From Clostridium grantii DSM 8605 (GTDB lineage: Bacteria; Bacillota; Clostridia; Clostridiales; Clostridiaceae), in the NCBI RefSeq assembly GCF_900129965.1, contig NZ_FQXM01000011.1, forward strand, positions 1 to 64,000: a stretch of DNA of 64,000 nucleotides, in the 5' to 3' direction. The notes beneath the pieces were generated by a model. It saw only the letters and a list, made by a program, of their open reading frames with translations, was not told the DNA's origin and searched no databases. Shown here in pieces: positions 24,629-33,537 of the stretch (within the stretch, counting starts at the first letter, position 1; every line of letters begins with the position of its first letter). The translations under genes and the position numbers were made by a program.

Positions 24629-25768
24629 TTAAGCCAATTCCGGTTCATCCCAAAGATTTAGTTTTGTGCCAATACCTTTTTCTAGTGCATTTCTGTATAC
24701 TATTGTCCCCCAAGCAATATCCTCAACAGGCATTCCACCAACAGAGTATATTGTGATTTCTTCATCATTACGACGAGCAGGAAGTTTACCCATTAATATA
24801 TCCCCAAGATCATGTATTTGTTCTTTTTTCATTTTTCCTTCATGTATTAAATCCATACAATTTACAGCGGGTATAGGTATGCTTAAAAATGTAGGATATG
24901 GATATTCTTCTGACCAAGCTTCATATAGATGCAAACAATCTGTTACATTTCTAGCTCTATTCAATACAAAATCTTCATCAAATCTTCCTGCTGCAGGACA
25001 ACATATTACTGCACCTGGTTTTATCCATTCTTCTTTTACATATGGATATTCATCAAGATTTCCTATGGTTGCAGAAGTAGCTAAGCATACAACATCTGCA
25101 TCTTTTACAGCTGATTGGATGTCATCAACAACTTCAATATTTTTAACAGTTGGAAATTCATCTTCTACATATTTCACAAAATCTTCTATTGATTTTTGAC
25201 TTCTACCTTTTATCTTTACTGTTTCTATAGCTGGTCTTACAGCCATAAATGAAGCAAGCGCAGTTTTTGCCATTACTCCTGGACCAACGATTCCAACGAT
25301 CTTTGAATCTTCACGTGCTAAGTATTTAACTCCAACTCCCGGAATAGCTCCAGTTCTATAAGCACTAAGTACATTAGCTGACATATGTGCTACTGGTGCA
25401 CCAGTATCTTTATCATTAAGTGTTAACATAAGAACTGACCTTGGTAATCCTTTTTTTCTATTTTCAGCATTTGAACCATACCATTTTGCTCCGGCCATAT
25501 TGAAGTCTCCTCCAAGATAAGCAGGCATTGCCATAAACCTTCTGTCAGGGCCATCTATAGGCATATTAGGGAAAGACGATGTTTCTGGGAAAGTCACCAT
25601 ACACCCATGAGAAAACCCATTAGATCCACCCATTCTAAAATCTCCAACTTTAAGAAGTTTAAACATTTCCTCCATAGCTTCTACACAACCAGCCATATCT
25701 TTAACCCCTGCTTTAATCATATCTGGCTCACTTAAATAAAGAAAATCTACTTTTGTATTATTATTCAT
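24629..25768 (-). CDS. Ornithine cyclodeaminase/mu-crystallin family protein
   Basis: 379 aa. NAD(P)-binding Rossmann motif VGIVGPGVMAKTALASFMAV and the family element GAIPGVGVKYLARED, with DADVVCLATSATIG later. Relatives act as ornithine cyclodeaminase, ketimine reductase or imine-forming dehydrogenases. Similar clostridial proteins are sometimes labelled tyramine oxidase subunit B, whose biochemical basis I cannot verify. Next to an amine dehydrogenase it most plausibly reduces or forms a cyclic imine (inference). ATG 25768 is preferred over 25777, as AAGGGG abuts the latter. Confidence 0.78.
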   Translation of the reverse strand: MNNNTKVDFLYLSEPDMIKAGVKDMAGCVEAMEEMFKLLKVGDFRMGGSNGFSHGCMVTFPETSSFPNMPIDGPDRRFMAMPAYLGGDFNMAGAKWYGSNAENRKKGLPRSVLMLTLNDKDTGAPVAHMSANVLSAYRTGAIPGVGVKYLAREDSKIVGIVGPGVMAKTALASFMAVRPAIETVKIKGRSQKSIEDFVKYVEDEFPTVKNIEVVDDIQSAVKDADVVCLATSATIGNLDEYPYVKEEWIKPGAVICCPAAGRFDEDFVLNRARNVTDCLHLYEAWSEEYPYPTFLSIPIPAVNCMDLIHEGKMKKEQIHDLGDILMGKLPARRNDEEITIYSVGGMPVEDIAWGTIVYRNALEKGIGTKLNLWDEPELA

Positions 25769-25794
25769 ATTTTCCATCCCCTTAATATTATATT

Positions 25795-27207
25795 TTAGTT
25801 TGATTTATCCATTTCAAGTACTTCTTCAATACTTACTGTTTCAAACAAATTCTTTTTCATAACTTTTTTTATCCAGATAACTCCATAAACTGTTAAAATA
25901 ACAAACCAAACACCAACGCTTTTTAATATTTGAACTTTCATTTCAGGGTCTGGCGATACATTTACAATCATATAAATCATGCCTAATATACCTATAATTT
26001 GAGGTAATCCGAATAATTTTATTTGAAATCCTCTTTTATGATTTGGATATTTCTTTCTTAATACTAATACATCTAAATGAGCAACAATATAAGCTACCAT
26101 CCAAAATACAGCCCCTGTTAATATATATAGAACTAATTGTTCTGCAGTAGAAATTCCTGTGCTTAAAGTAATGATAAATACTACGCCTATTAATACTACT
26201 GCAACATATGGTATATCATATTTATTTGTTTTTGTGAATATTTTAGGTAACATACCATCTTTAGCCATACCATAAATCATTCTTGATACACTTCCTAAAA
26301 TAGTATTTAAAGTACTTACTACAGCAAATATACTAATTGCTGCCATCCAATAAGTTCCTACTTTACCTAATAAAGAAGATGCATATAACATGTGTGGTAG
26401 TGAGGAATCTAACAATGCTCCCATGGGTACATATTTATATATTCCATAAACCATTGCAACTTGAACCACTAATACAATTATTAAACCTAAAATCATTCCC
26501 AGTGGAACTGTTTTATCAGGGTCTTTTAATTCCTTTGAAAGTGGCGTAACATATTCTATACCTACGAATAACCAAAATGCTAATGATACTAATGATAAAA
26601 CACCCATTCCCATTGGGTTAAAAGCTACAGTCTCTTGAACTACCATTTCTCCTGTCCCTATTCCCATGGCACCTATAATTCCAAAAAGCATCATAGAAAT
26701 AATCATTGCTGATGTAGTTACAATTTGAATCCTTGCATAATTTTTTACCTCAAATAAATTTGCTATCATTAAAATTAAAACAAAAACTATACTAACAATA
26801 CTTGGATTAACACTTGGCATAAATGTGGAAGTAAATACAATTCCAATCATTGCCGCTTCAGAACTTCCTGCAAAGAAAGTACATATTACATATCCACCTA
26901 AAACAGCTACCATACCTACCAAAGGACCAAATGCTGGTAAAGTATACTGAGCAAGTCCACCTGTAACAGGCATTAAAGAATTTAATTCTGAAAAACTAAA
27001 TGCTGTCAGCATATTTAAAATACAAGCAATTACCATAGCTATAACAAATCCTTTTCCAGCTATCCCCACTCCTTGTGCCAACGAAACAAGTACACTAGTT
27101 GCAACAACAAGACCTATCCCTACTGATATGGCACTAACTAATCCTAATTGTTTTTTATCATCACCTTTTACAACATCAATGTTTTTAAACTTTTTTGCAA
27201 TTTCCAT
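25795..27207 (-). CDS. APC-family amino acid/amine permease
   Basis: 470 aa with about twelve membrane helices. N-terminal LGLVSAISVGIGLVVATSVL and later GGLAQYTLPAFGP and AFWLFVGIEYVTPLSKELKD are typical of APC transporters. First gene of the oxidation operon, behind AAAGGAGGAATATTG. It presumably imports the amine or amino acid that the downstream enzymes oxidise; the substrate is unknown. Confidence 0.87.
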   Translation of the reverse strand: MEIAKKFKNIDVVKGDDKKQLGLVSAISVGIGLVVATSVLVSLAQGVGIAGKGFVIAMVIACILNMLTAFSFSELNSLMPVTGGLAQYTLPAFGPLVGMVAVLGGYVICTFFAGSSEAAMIGIVFTSTFMPSVNPSIVSIVFVLILMIANLFEVKNYARIQIVTTSAMIISMMLFGIIGAMGIGTGEMVVQETVAFNPMGMGVLSLVSLAFWLFVGIEYVTPLSKELKDPDKTVPLGMILGLIIVLVVQVAMVYGIYKYVPMGALLDSSLPHMLYASSLLGKVGTYWMAAISIFAVVSTLNTILGSVSRMIYGMAKDGMLPKIFTKTNKYDIPYVAVVLIGVVFIITLSTGISTAEQLVLYILTGAVFWMVAYIVAHLDVLVLRKKYPNHKRGFQIKLFGLPQIIGILGMIYMIVNVSPDPEMKVQILKSVGVWFVILTVYGVIWIKKVMKKNLFETVSIEEVLEMDKSN

Positions 27208-27428
27208 TCAATATTCCTCCTTTTAATTTATTTATTACCTATAAATATAACTTTATAGTAATAAACCGTTTCTAATTATTAATTTGTTATATAAACATGC
27301 ATTATTTTGATAATTTAATATTTATATCCCTTGTTTTGTATTATATAATTATTAATTTAATAATTATTGTAAAAAACGAAATAAATCAATAGAAATTATA
27401 TAAAAAATAATTAATTTTCTTTAAAGAA

Positions 27429-27475
27429 AAAAGGAGTATATATATTTGTATAAAACAAATATATATACTCCTTTT
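27429..27475. terminator. Strong bidirectional terminator
   Basis: Perfect 19-bp stem (27431-27449 with 27455-27473; arm begins AAGGAGTATATATATTTG) with a 5-nt loop, T8 on the plus side and A/T-rich on the minus side. It ends the ABC/B12 operon (last stop 27538). The rest of the 330-bp gap should hold the APC-permease promoter, not identified. Confidence 0.85.
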
Positions 27476-27537
27476 TTTTCGTTGTGCTTGTGCACATTTT
27501 TCCATAAACTTATATGACAGCTACATAATTTTATGAT

Positions 27538-28233
27538 TTATACTCCTGCAACATTTAAATCCATATAAATTCTACCATCTTTTACTTCAATTATTCTATC
27601 CGCTTTTTCTGCAATTTTTCTATCATGAGTAATCACAATAAAAGTTGTTTTAAAGGTTTCATTAATTTTCCTCAAAATATTATATACATTTTCTGTGGTT
27701 TCTGAATCTAAATTTCCTGTAGGTTCATCCGCTAAAATAACCTTAGGATTATTAATAAGCGCTCTTGCTATGGCTGTTCTTTGTTGCTGTCCGCCGGACA
27801 TATTATTTGCTTTATTGTTTTTCACTTCATCTAATCCTACCAAATGCAATAACTCATTTGCTCTTTCTATTATTTCTTTTGGAGGCTTACTATTATTCAT
27901 TAAGTATGGTATCATCACATTTTCATAAGCTGTGAATTCTGGTAATAGATAATGAAATTGAAAAACAAATCCAATAGTTTGATTTCTCAAAAAAGCAAGT
28001 TCATTTTTCCTCATTTTATCAGTTCTTTTTCCTGCGAAAATCACTTCTCCAGAGGTGGGTTTATCTAAGGTCCCAATTATATTCAAAATGGTACTTTTCC
28101 CTGAACCTGATTGTCCTATGATAGAATTAAAAGAACCTTCTTTTATATCCAAGTTGATGTCATACAACACTTGGGTTTTTATTTTATCTCCATATATTTT
28201 ATTAATATTTTTTAGTTCAATAATATTAGCCAT
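27538..28233 (-). CDS. MacB/LolD-type ABC transporter ATP-binding protein
   Basis: 231-aa ATPase. Walker A GQSGSGKST, Q-loop FVFQFHYLLPEFT, signature MSGGQQQRTAIARAL, Walker B VILADEPTGNLDSET and switch His in FIVITHDRKIAEKADR. This set is typical of the MacB/LolD/FtsE group, which drives lipoprotein release or efflux by mechanotransmission. Its start overlaps the permease gene by 8 nt. Last gene of a three-gene operon with the permease and the B12 protein. Confidence 0.9.
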   Translation of the reverse strand: MANIIELKNINKIYGDKIKTQVLYDINLDIKEGSFNSIIGQSGSGKSTILNIIGTLDKPTSGEVIFAGKRTDKMRKNELAFLRNQTIGFVFQFHYLLPEFTAYENVMIPYLMNNSKPPKEIIERANELLHLVGLDEVKNNKANNMSGGQQQRTAIARALINNPKVILADEPTGNLDSETTENVYNILRKINETFKTTFIVITHDRKIAEKADRIIEVKDGRIYMDLNVAGV

Positions 28234-29386
28234 TCTTTATCACCTCTATTGGATTTAATTTAGAAGATCTTACCGCTGGCACTAAAGCTGCTAGTGTTGA
28301 TGCTACTATTGCTATTAAAGCAGAGAAAGCTATAAATTTATAATCTATATATAGTGGTACCACTGGCGTTCCATCTGGATTCAAAGCAAATTTAGAAAAA
28401 GCAAACATTAAAACTAATCCTAAAATTATTCCAAGAATTGCACCAAATATACCCAAGATAATTCCTTGATATAAAAATATTTTTGAGGAATCACTATCTT
28501 TTATTCCCATAGCCTTAAGTATACCTATTTGCTTGGATCGTTGCACTACTGAAATTGCTAGTACACTTGATATACCTAGTACCACTGATATAATTACAAA
28601 AAACTGAATCATATAACTAGATGCACTTTGTCCATTAAGCCCACTTAACAATTGTTCATTCTGATCCATCCAATTATTAACTTCTAAAGAATCATCATTC
28701 AAAGATTTCTCAACATTTTCAGCTATTAATCTTACATTAAACTCTTTATTCTCTGCCACTTGCATTTCGATAGATGTTATTTTTCCTTTTAAATCAAAAA
28801 TACTTTGAGCAGTATTTATATTAGAAATAAGCCAAGAACTATTTATTGCGGCTACTTTTAAATCAAATATTCCAACTACTTTTACATTGGACTTTTGGCC
28901 TTTTGTGGTAATAATCTCTACTTCATCACCTAAGGCTATATTTAATTCTTCTTTTAATGCTTGTCCTATAATTACCTCATTATCTGTGTCAGGTAATTTT
29001 CCTTCTACTAATCTATCTTTTATATTATAAATTTTATCACTTTCATTTATATTTAATCCTCTAAATAAAATAGAATTTTCTTTATCATTGAAACTAATAA
29101 AAGCTGGTGAATCCAATGCCTCTGATATTTTAACAATTGCCTCATCCAAAGTTGATGCTTTGCTCACCTTATCCTCATAGTCTTCAATATAATCCTCTGT
29201 GGATATTATGGTTATCTGTGATGAACTTCCTATAGTTGTATTTACTAAACTTTTTTGAAGTCCAAATATTAATGAACCTATAAAAACTTGAACCGAAACT
29301 CCAACAGCAATACCTAAGGCTATTAAAGTTGTTTGTCCCTTACTAGATCCTAAGAATCTTATAGCTATTTTCAATGGAAGTTTCAT
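28226..29386 (-). CDS. MacB-like ABC transporter permease (FtsX fold)
   Basis: 386 aa: one N-terminal membrane helix (about 18-40), a large extracytoplasmic domain (about 40-265) and three C-terminal helices, the MacB/FtsX layout. Family signature SVVQRSKQIGILKAMGIKDS lies before the second helix, and AALVPAVRSSKLNPIEVIKNG ends the protein. Overlaps the upstream B12-protein gene by 4 nt (ATGA) and the ATPase gene by 8 nt, so all three are tightly coupled. Confidence 0.88.
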   Translation of the reverse strand: MKLPLKIAIRFLGSSKGQTTLIALGIAVGVSVQVFIGSLIFGLQKSLVNTTIGSSSQITIISTEDYIEDYEDKVSKASTLDEAIVKISEALDSPAFISFNDKENSILFRGLNINESDKIYNIKDRLVEGKLPDTDNEVIIGQALKEELNIALGDEVEIITTKGQKSNVKVVGIFDLKVAAINSSWLISNINTAQSIFDLKGKITSIEMQVAENKEFNVRLIAENVEKSLNDDSLEVNNWMDQNEQLLSGLNGQSASSYMIQFFVIISVVLGISSVLAISVVQRSKQIGILKAMGIKDSDSSKIFLYQGIILGIFGAILGIILGLVLMFAFSKFALNPDGTPVVPLYIDYKFIAFSALIAIVASTLAALVPAVRSSKLNPIEVIKNG

Positions 29387-30036
29387 AAAATCGCCTCCTT
29401 TTCTAAAGCTAAAATATCCTTAAATTCTTTAACATGATAATCTGCATTAACCTGTTGTAATAACAAAGGATTTGAATCAAATGCATGTCCACCTACTATT
29501 ATCTTAATCCCTGGATTTTTTTCCTTTATTCTTTTTATAGTATCTTTAATTGAAAAAACATTGTACGGATTTGTCACACTAATAGTTACATAATCAACAT
29601 TTAAAATCTTAATAGAATTAATAAAATCATTTTTAGGAGTATTAGCTCCTACAAAAATAGAATCATATCCAGCTAACTCAAAGAAATCCGCTGCCATCCT
29701 TGCTCCTAGCTCATGATATTCTTCTTCTGGACAAATAACCAATACTTTACCCTTTTTTTCAAATTTATATTTATCATTTTTTTCCTTCATAACGTAAAAA
29801 AATGAATTTTCAATAATAGTTCTAATTATGGAACTTCTTATATGCTCCTTCCAAATAAAACTTTCTTTTTCTTCTTCCTCACAAATCATTGTGTTTAAAG
29901 AAGGTGCTAATATATTCGTATACAATGTTACAATATCTATACTATTACTTTTTAATTCATTCATAATTAAATCTACCGACTCATATTTTTTTTCATCATA
30001 CAAGAAAGCTTTAAATTGTATCAATAAATCTTTCAT
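29383..30036 (-). CDS. Stand-alone cobalamin (B12)-binding domain protein
   Basis: 217 aa. Residues ~1-85 are a helical cap (B12-binding_2-like), ~95-217 a Rossmann-like B12-binding domain. The base-off motif is present in the form EEYHELG (His108 as lower ligand, Gly111), with ISVTN (Ser153) and VGGHAF (Gly182-Gly183). The cap keeps Glu-His (KEH) as in CarH-like photoreceptors but lacks the Trp at the usual distance; a Trp sits two residues before the Glu instead. There is no HTH or methyltransferase domain. First gene of an operon with a MacB-type transporter. Confidence 0.82.
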   Translation of the reverse strand: MKDLLIQFKAFLYDEKKYESVDLIMNELKSNSIDIVTLYTNILAPSLNTMICEEEEKESFIWKEHIRSSIIRTIIENSFFYVMKEKNDKYKFEKKGKVLVICPEEEYHELGARMAADFFELAGYDSIFVGANTPKNDFINSIKILNVDYVTISVTNPYNVFSIKDTIKRIKEKNPGIKIIVGGHAFDSNPLLLQQVNADYHVKEFKDILALEKEAIL

Positions 30037-30245
30037 TTAATCACCCCTGTAAATATGTATTATTAAAACTAATTGCACAAGTTGCAAAATATTTTCAATC
30101 AATAATAATTATTAGTTAATAAAATCATACCATATTTTTCAGAAATTTCAAGCTTTTTTAGATAAAAAATTTTTCTTCTATATATTTTTATTTATATATT
30201 ATATAATATTAATATACAAAATATCGTTGAAGGGTTGGCTTTTTT

Positions 30246-30710
30246 ATGAATAATGCATTGACAGAAACTAATATAAAACAATTAAATGAAGAATTAGAAT
30301 ATCGTATGACTGTTAAACGTGGTGAAATAGCAAAAGAAAAATTGGAAGCTGCTGCTCATGGAGATAGATCAGAGAATGCAGAATATAAAGAGGCTTGTAG
30401 AAACTATAGAGAAAATGATAATAGAATTCAATATCTATTTAATATGATTTCAACAGCAACTGTAATAGATGATAAAACTGTAGATAAATCCATATTAGGA
30501 ATTAATTCTAAGGCTAGAATTAATTTTATAGAGGATGGCGAAGAAGAAATTATAACTCTAGTAACTGTTATGGATGCATCCCCTGAAAATATGGTTATTA
30601 ACATGGAATCTGATTTAGGAAAAGCTTTATGTGGGAAAAAAGTTGGTGACATCGTTGAAGTCAACGCTCCCGCAGAAAATTATACTGTAGAAATACTAGA
30701 AATACTTTAA
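30246..30710 (+). CDS. GreA/GreB-type transcription elongation factor
   Basis: 154 aa. N-terminal coiled coil to about residue 75 with the acidic-tip region AAHGDRSENAEYKEA, then the FKBP-like C-terminal domain ending DIVEVNAPAENYTVEILEIL. It should stimulate RNA cleavage by stalled RNA polymerase. GreA normally has D-x-x-E near the tip (GDLKENAEY); here GDRSENAEY keeps Asp and Glu. Likely a secondary copy in the genome (inference). It is divergent from the B12 operon and its 3' end overlaps the next, convergent gene by 15 nt. Confidence 0.88.
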   Translation: MNNALTETNIKQLNEELEYRMTVKRGEIAKEKLEAAAHGDRSENAEYKEACRNYRENDNRIQYLFNMISTATVIDDKTVDKSILGINSKARINFIEDGEEEIITLVTVMDASPENMVINMESDLGKALCGKKVGDIVEVNAPAENYTVEILEIL

Positions 30711-30722
30711 AGTATTTCTAGT
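30695..30722. repeat. 28-nt perfect palindrome over two convergent stop codons
   Basis: Arm ACTAGAAATACTTT followed directly by its reverse complement, no loop. It contains the greA-like TAA stop (30708-30710) and the TAG stop of the opposing gene (30698-30696). It may act as a compact terminator for both genes, though T tracts are short. Confidence 0.6.
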
Positions 30723-31094
30723 GTTGCTTAAACTTTCAACCAAATTATAAGCAATAGCCTGGTCCCCTATAGTAAATACATAGCTTTCTTCTGATATTTC
30801 CATATTATTTAAATTTTGAATTTCTCTATTGTGTTTCATTTTACTTTTTAATAGTTTAGTATTATTTGATTTTATATTTGTAACCACAAAAGAATCAAAG
30901 GAATTTAAACCTGTCTTATAAAGTTTTATTGACTTAATAATACTCAATATACTATGTTGTACTATATCTTCAAAGTCATATCCGGGAATGTCATACTTAG
31001 ATGATTCACTTAGTACCAGTGGCATGTACTTATTTATAATTTCCTGAATGGCTTTCCAATCGTTATTTTTAGCTTTTTTTAATAAATTTTCCAT
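30696..31094 (-). CDS. Small sigma-70-region-2-like / HTH_16-type protein
   Basis: 132 aa. The N-terminal 70 residues (LLKKAKNNDWKAIQEIINKY ... YDFEDIVQHSILSIIKSI) look like sigma region 2 or the related HTH_16 domain found in clostridial and conjugative-element regulators. No region 4 DNA-binding part is visible, and the protein ends in LKYF inside the palindrome at 30695. It may be a complete small regulator or a truncated sigma factor. Start follows AAGGAGGTCATTAA. Confidence 0.65.
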   Translation of the reverse strand: MENLLKKAKNNDWKAIQEIINKYMPLVLSESSKYDIPGYDFEDIVQHSILSIIKSIKLYKTGLNSFDSFVVTNIKSNNTKLLKSKMKHNREIQNLNNMEISEESYVFTIGDQAIAYNLVESLSNTRNTLKYF

Positions 31095-31218
31095 TTAATG
31101 ACCTCCTTGTTTAATTCAAAATATAACCTTATTTAATTACTTATCTTATTTTTACATAAATTTGATTATTTACGCTATTGATGTAAAAATCGAACCCTAA
31201 AATGTAAAATTTCATAGA

Positions 31219-31253
31219 AAAAACATACATAATGTTTTTTTATGTATGTTTTT
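31219..31253 (-). terminator. Terminator of the LytTR two-component operon
   Basis: 13-bp perfect stem AAAAACATACATA / TATGTATGTTTTT with a 9-nt loop, so the minus-strand transcript ends in U5 within the stem. It lies just after the regulator stop at 31265. Confidence 0.75.
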
Positions 31254-31264
31254 ATTAATAGTAA

Positions 31265-31978
31265 TTATTTTAATAAGTATCTATAATATACTTCCTTAAT
31301 GGCTTGTATATTAGAATTACTTATAGGTATCTTTTTATCATTAATAATAGTTATAGAAGCATTCTCTATTTTTGTTATATAATCCATATTTACAATAAAA
31401 CTTTTATGAGATTTAAGAAATCTTTCATCCTCTAGACTTTCAAAGAAATCTTGGAGTTTTGAATAAAATGTAATTATCTTGCCTGATTTCAAATATATAT
31501 TTACAAGTCTAGCTTTGCTTTCTGCATGTAAAATTTCATTATAAATAACTCTATAGGTTCCTTTTTTATTAGTAATCACTATTTCTTTTCTCTCTTTTTT
31601 CAAACTATCTATAGCTGTTTTAATAGCATTAAAAAGTTTTTCCTCATTTATAGGTTTTAAAATATAATGAAGTGCTTTCACATCATAGCTATCTATAGCA
31701 TGCTCTTTTGAAGAAGTAATAAATATAATCTTACATTCTTTATCAAACTCTCTTATTCTTTTTGCAATATCAATACCATTAGAAAATTTCATATAAATAT
31801 CCAAAAATATTATATCATATAGCTCTTTAAAAGAATCCATATGTTCAATAAGGTCTTCTCCTTCATCAAAATAGTTTATTTTAAATTGCTGGTCTATATC
31901 TGTAAGATTTTTTGATACTAGCGAATAAATAATTTCCAATTCCTTTTTTTCATCATCGCAAATAGCTATATTTAACAT
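31265..31978 (-). CDS. LytTR-type response regulator (AgrA-like)
   Basis: 237 aa. Receiver with acidic pair CDDEK, phospho-acceptor in IIFLDIYMKFSNGID and Lys in HYILKPI. The C-terminal LytTR DNA-binding domain (about 135-237) includes FLKSHKSFIVNMDYITKI. It is expected to bind direct-repeat sites at promoters of quorum or virulence-type genes. The gene follows the kinase gene with a 23-nt gap and a weak ribosome site. No Agr-box repeats were identified in the window. Confidence 0.88.
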   Translation of the reverse strand: MLNIAICDDEKKELEIIYSLVSKNLTDIDQQFKINYFDEGEDLIEHMDSFKELYDIIFLDIYMKFSNGIDIAKRIREFDKECKIIFITSSKEHAIDSYDVKALHYILKPINEEKLFNAIKTAIDSLKKERKEIVITNKKGTYRVIYNEILHAESKARLVNIYLKSGKIITFYSKLQDFFESLEDERFLKSHKSFIVNMDYITKIENASITIINDKKIPISNSNIQAIKEVYYRYLLK

Positions 31979-32001
31979 TTTGTCACCAACTTTACATTTT
32001 C

Positions 32002-33303
32002 TTATTTATAATTCAATATAATATCTACTTCAAACTCATTATCATCATATTTAATTTTAAAATATCCATTATATTTATCTGCTATTTTTCTAACATTAGA
32101 CAATCCCATACCATGTTCCTCACTACTCTTAAAGGTTTTTAGAATATTATTTTCTTCAATAACTTGTCCATTAAAACTATTTTTAATTTTAAATATTAAG
32201 TAATCCCCTTTAATTTCAGCTTTTATATTTATATACTTTTTCATTTCATCAATAATATTAGCACAAGCTTCAACAGCATTTTCAACACAATTACTTACAA
32301 CACTAGTTAAATCAATATTGTCTATATTAATATCTTTTGGTATATTCGCATTTACTTTAAAATCAATTTTATGACTCATTGCAATATTCATATAGTATTT
32401 TAATATAGAATCAATTGTAAAATTTTTGCATATCATTCCTATACTTTGAGACTTTTCATTTTCACTGAATTTTTCTAAATACTTTGCAGCTTCTGTATAA
32501 TTTTCATTATCTATCATTAACTTTATTGTTAAAATATGATGCCTTATATCATGTTTAAATGAATAATAATTTTCCATAGAGTTATTTAACATTTTGTAAT
32601 TTTGTTTTTGTGATTCCATTTCAGCATCTATAATTTTAAATTTATATTCTAGTTCCACATTTTTATTTACAGAATAAATGGCAATAAAAATTATTACATA
32701 TGATAATACAATTATAACTACAAATATCATACTATCTAAAAAATTATAATGGCTAATAATCATATTAGGGTCAGAAGCATAATATTTAATTAAAAACGCC
32801 AACACCATAATGCTATAAACAGATATTATATTAATAACCTTGTTAGACACTAATTTTAGCATTTCTTTATAAGAGTCTTTAAAATATAGATATATTATGG
32901 GGATAAGTATCACTTGAACAACATCTTTAAATATCCTTGCTAAAATTTTATATATACTATAATCTTTTATATAAAATAAACCTATTGTATAACTACATAA
33001 AATGAATAAAATATTTGAAAGAACCCATATTGTGAACATATTAAATATTTTTTTTGAAAAAGATTCTTCAAAAACAAAAGAAATATAAATAATAAAAGAA
33101 AATCCTAAAATAAATAGTGCATAATTATATAAAACAGTATCTTTAAAAAAAATAGTAGAAAAAAGTATTCCTAATAATACAATTAATTGATTAATTATAA
33201 ATATAACTAATGAGTATTTCATACTTTTTTTTCTAGTAAGAAACAAATGGTTATATAAAAGGTTTATACATATTGTAAGCTCAAAATTTATTAGAATATA
33301 CAT
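32002..33303 (-). CDS. GHKL sensor histidine kinase (AgrC-like)
   Basis: 433 aa. About six membrane helices in residues 1-210, then a coiled dimerisation part with SFKHDIRHHILTIKLMID (phospho-accepting His), and a GHKL ATPase domain with VSNCVENAVEACANI and SEEHGMGLSNVRKIADKYNG. This matches peptide-pheromone receptors such as AgrC/ComD/VirS. No AgrB protease or AgrD precursor gene lies next to it, so the signal source is unknown. Start follows AAAAGGAGTTAAAG. Confidence 0.87.
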   Translation of the reverse strand: MYILINFELTICINLLYNHLFLTRKKSMKYSLVIFIINQLIVLLGILFSTIFFKDTVLYNYALFILGFSFIIYISFVFEESFSKKIFNMFTIWVLSNILFILCSYTIGLFYIKDYSIYKILARIFKDVVQVILIPIIYLYFKDSYKEMLKLVSNKVINIISVYSIMVLAFLIKYYASDPNMIISHYNFLDSMIFVVIIVLSYVIIFIAIYSVNKNVELEYKFKIIDAEMESQKQNYKMLNNSMENYYSFKHDIRHHILTIKLMIDNENYTEAAKYLEKFSENEKSQSIGMICKNFTIDSILKYYMNIAMSHKIDFKVNANIPKDINIDNIDLTSVVSNCVENAVEACANIIDEMKKYINIKAEIKGDYLIFKIKNSFNGQVIEENNILKTFKSSEEHGMGLSNVRKIADKYNGYFKIKYDDNEFEVDIILNYK

Positions 33304-33480
33304 TCTTTAACTCCTTTTCTTGCCTTGCAGCCATTACCAATTAATTACACACCTTAATTACACATTATTGCAATTCCATGATTAATTTTACAACATTTGA
33401 TATGTAATTACAAATTTTATAGTTATCCATGAAAATAATTAAAACAACTGCTTCTTTTTAATGTATTGTTGCCAAGAAGA

Positions 33481-33509
33481 TTGAAATTAATCTAAAAAAG
33501 TGTTATGCT
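33481..33509 (+). promoter_or_regulatory. Sigma-A-type promoter of the ABC-F gene
   Basis: -35 TTGAAA (33481-33486), 17-nt spacer, -10 TATGCT (33504-33509). Transcription would start near 33516, giving a leader of about 70 nt with a terminator-like hairpin before the ABC-F start codon. Confidence 0.6.
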
Positions 33510-33537
33510 ATAAGGATTGCATTGGTACGACTATATT

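Noticed and set aside
24666..25199. 177-codon plus-strand ORF
   Set aside because: Complement of the ornithine-cyclodeaminase-family gene; poor composition and no ribosome site.
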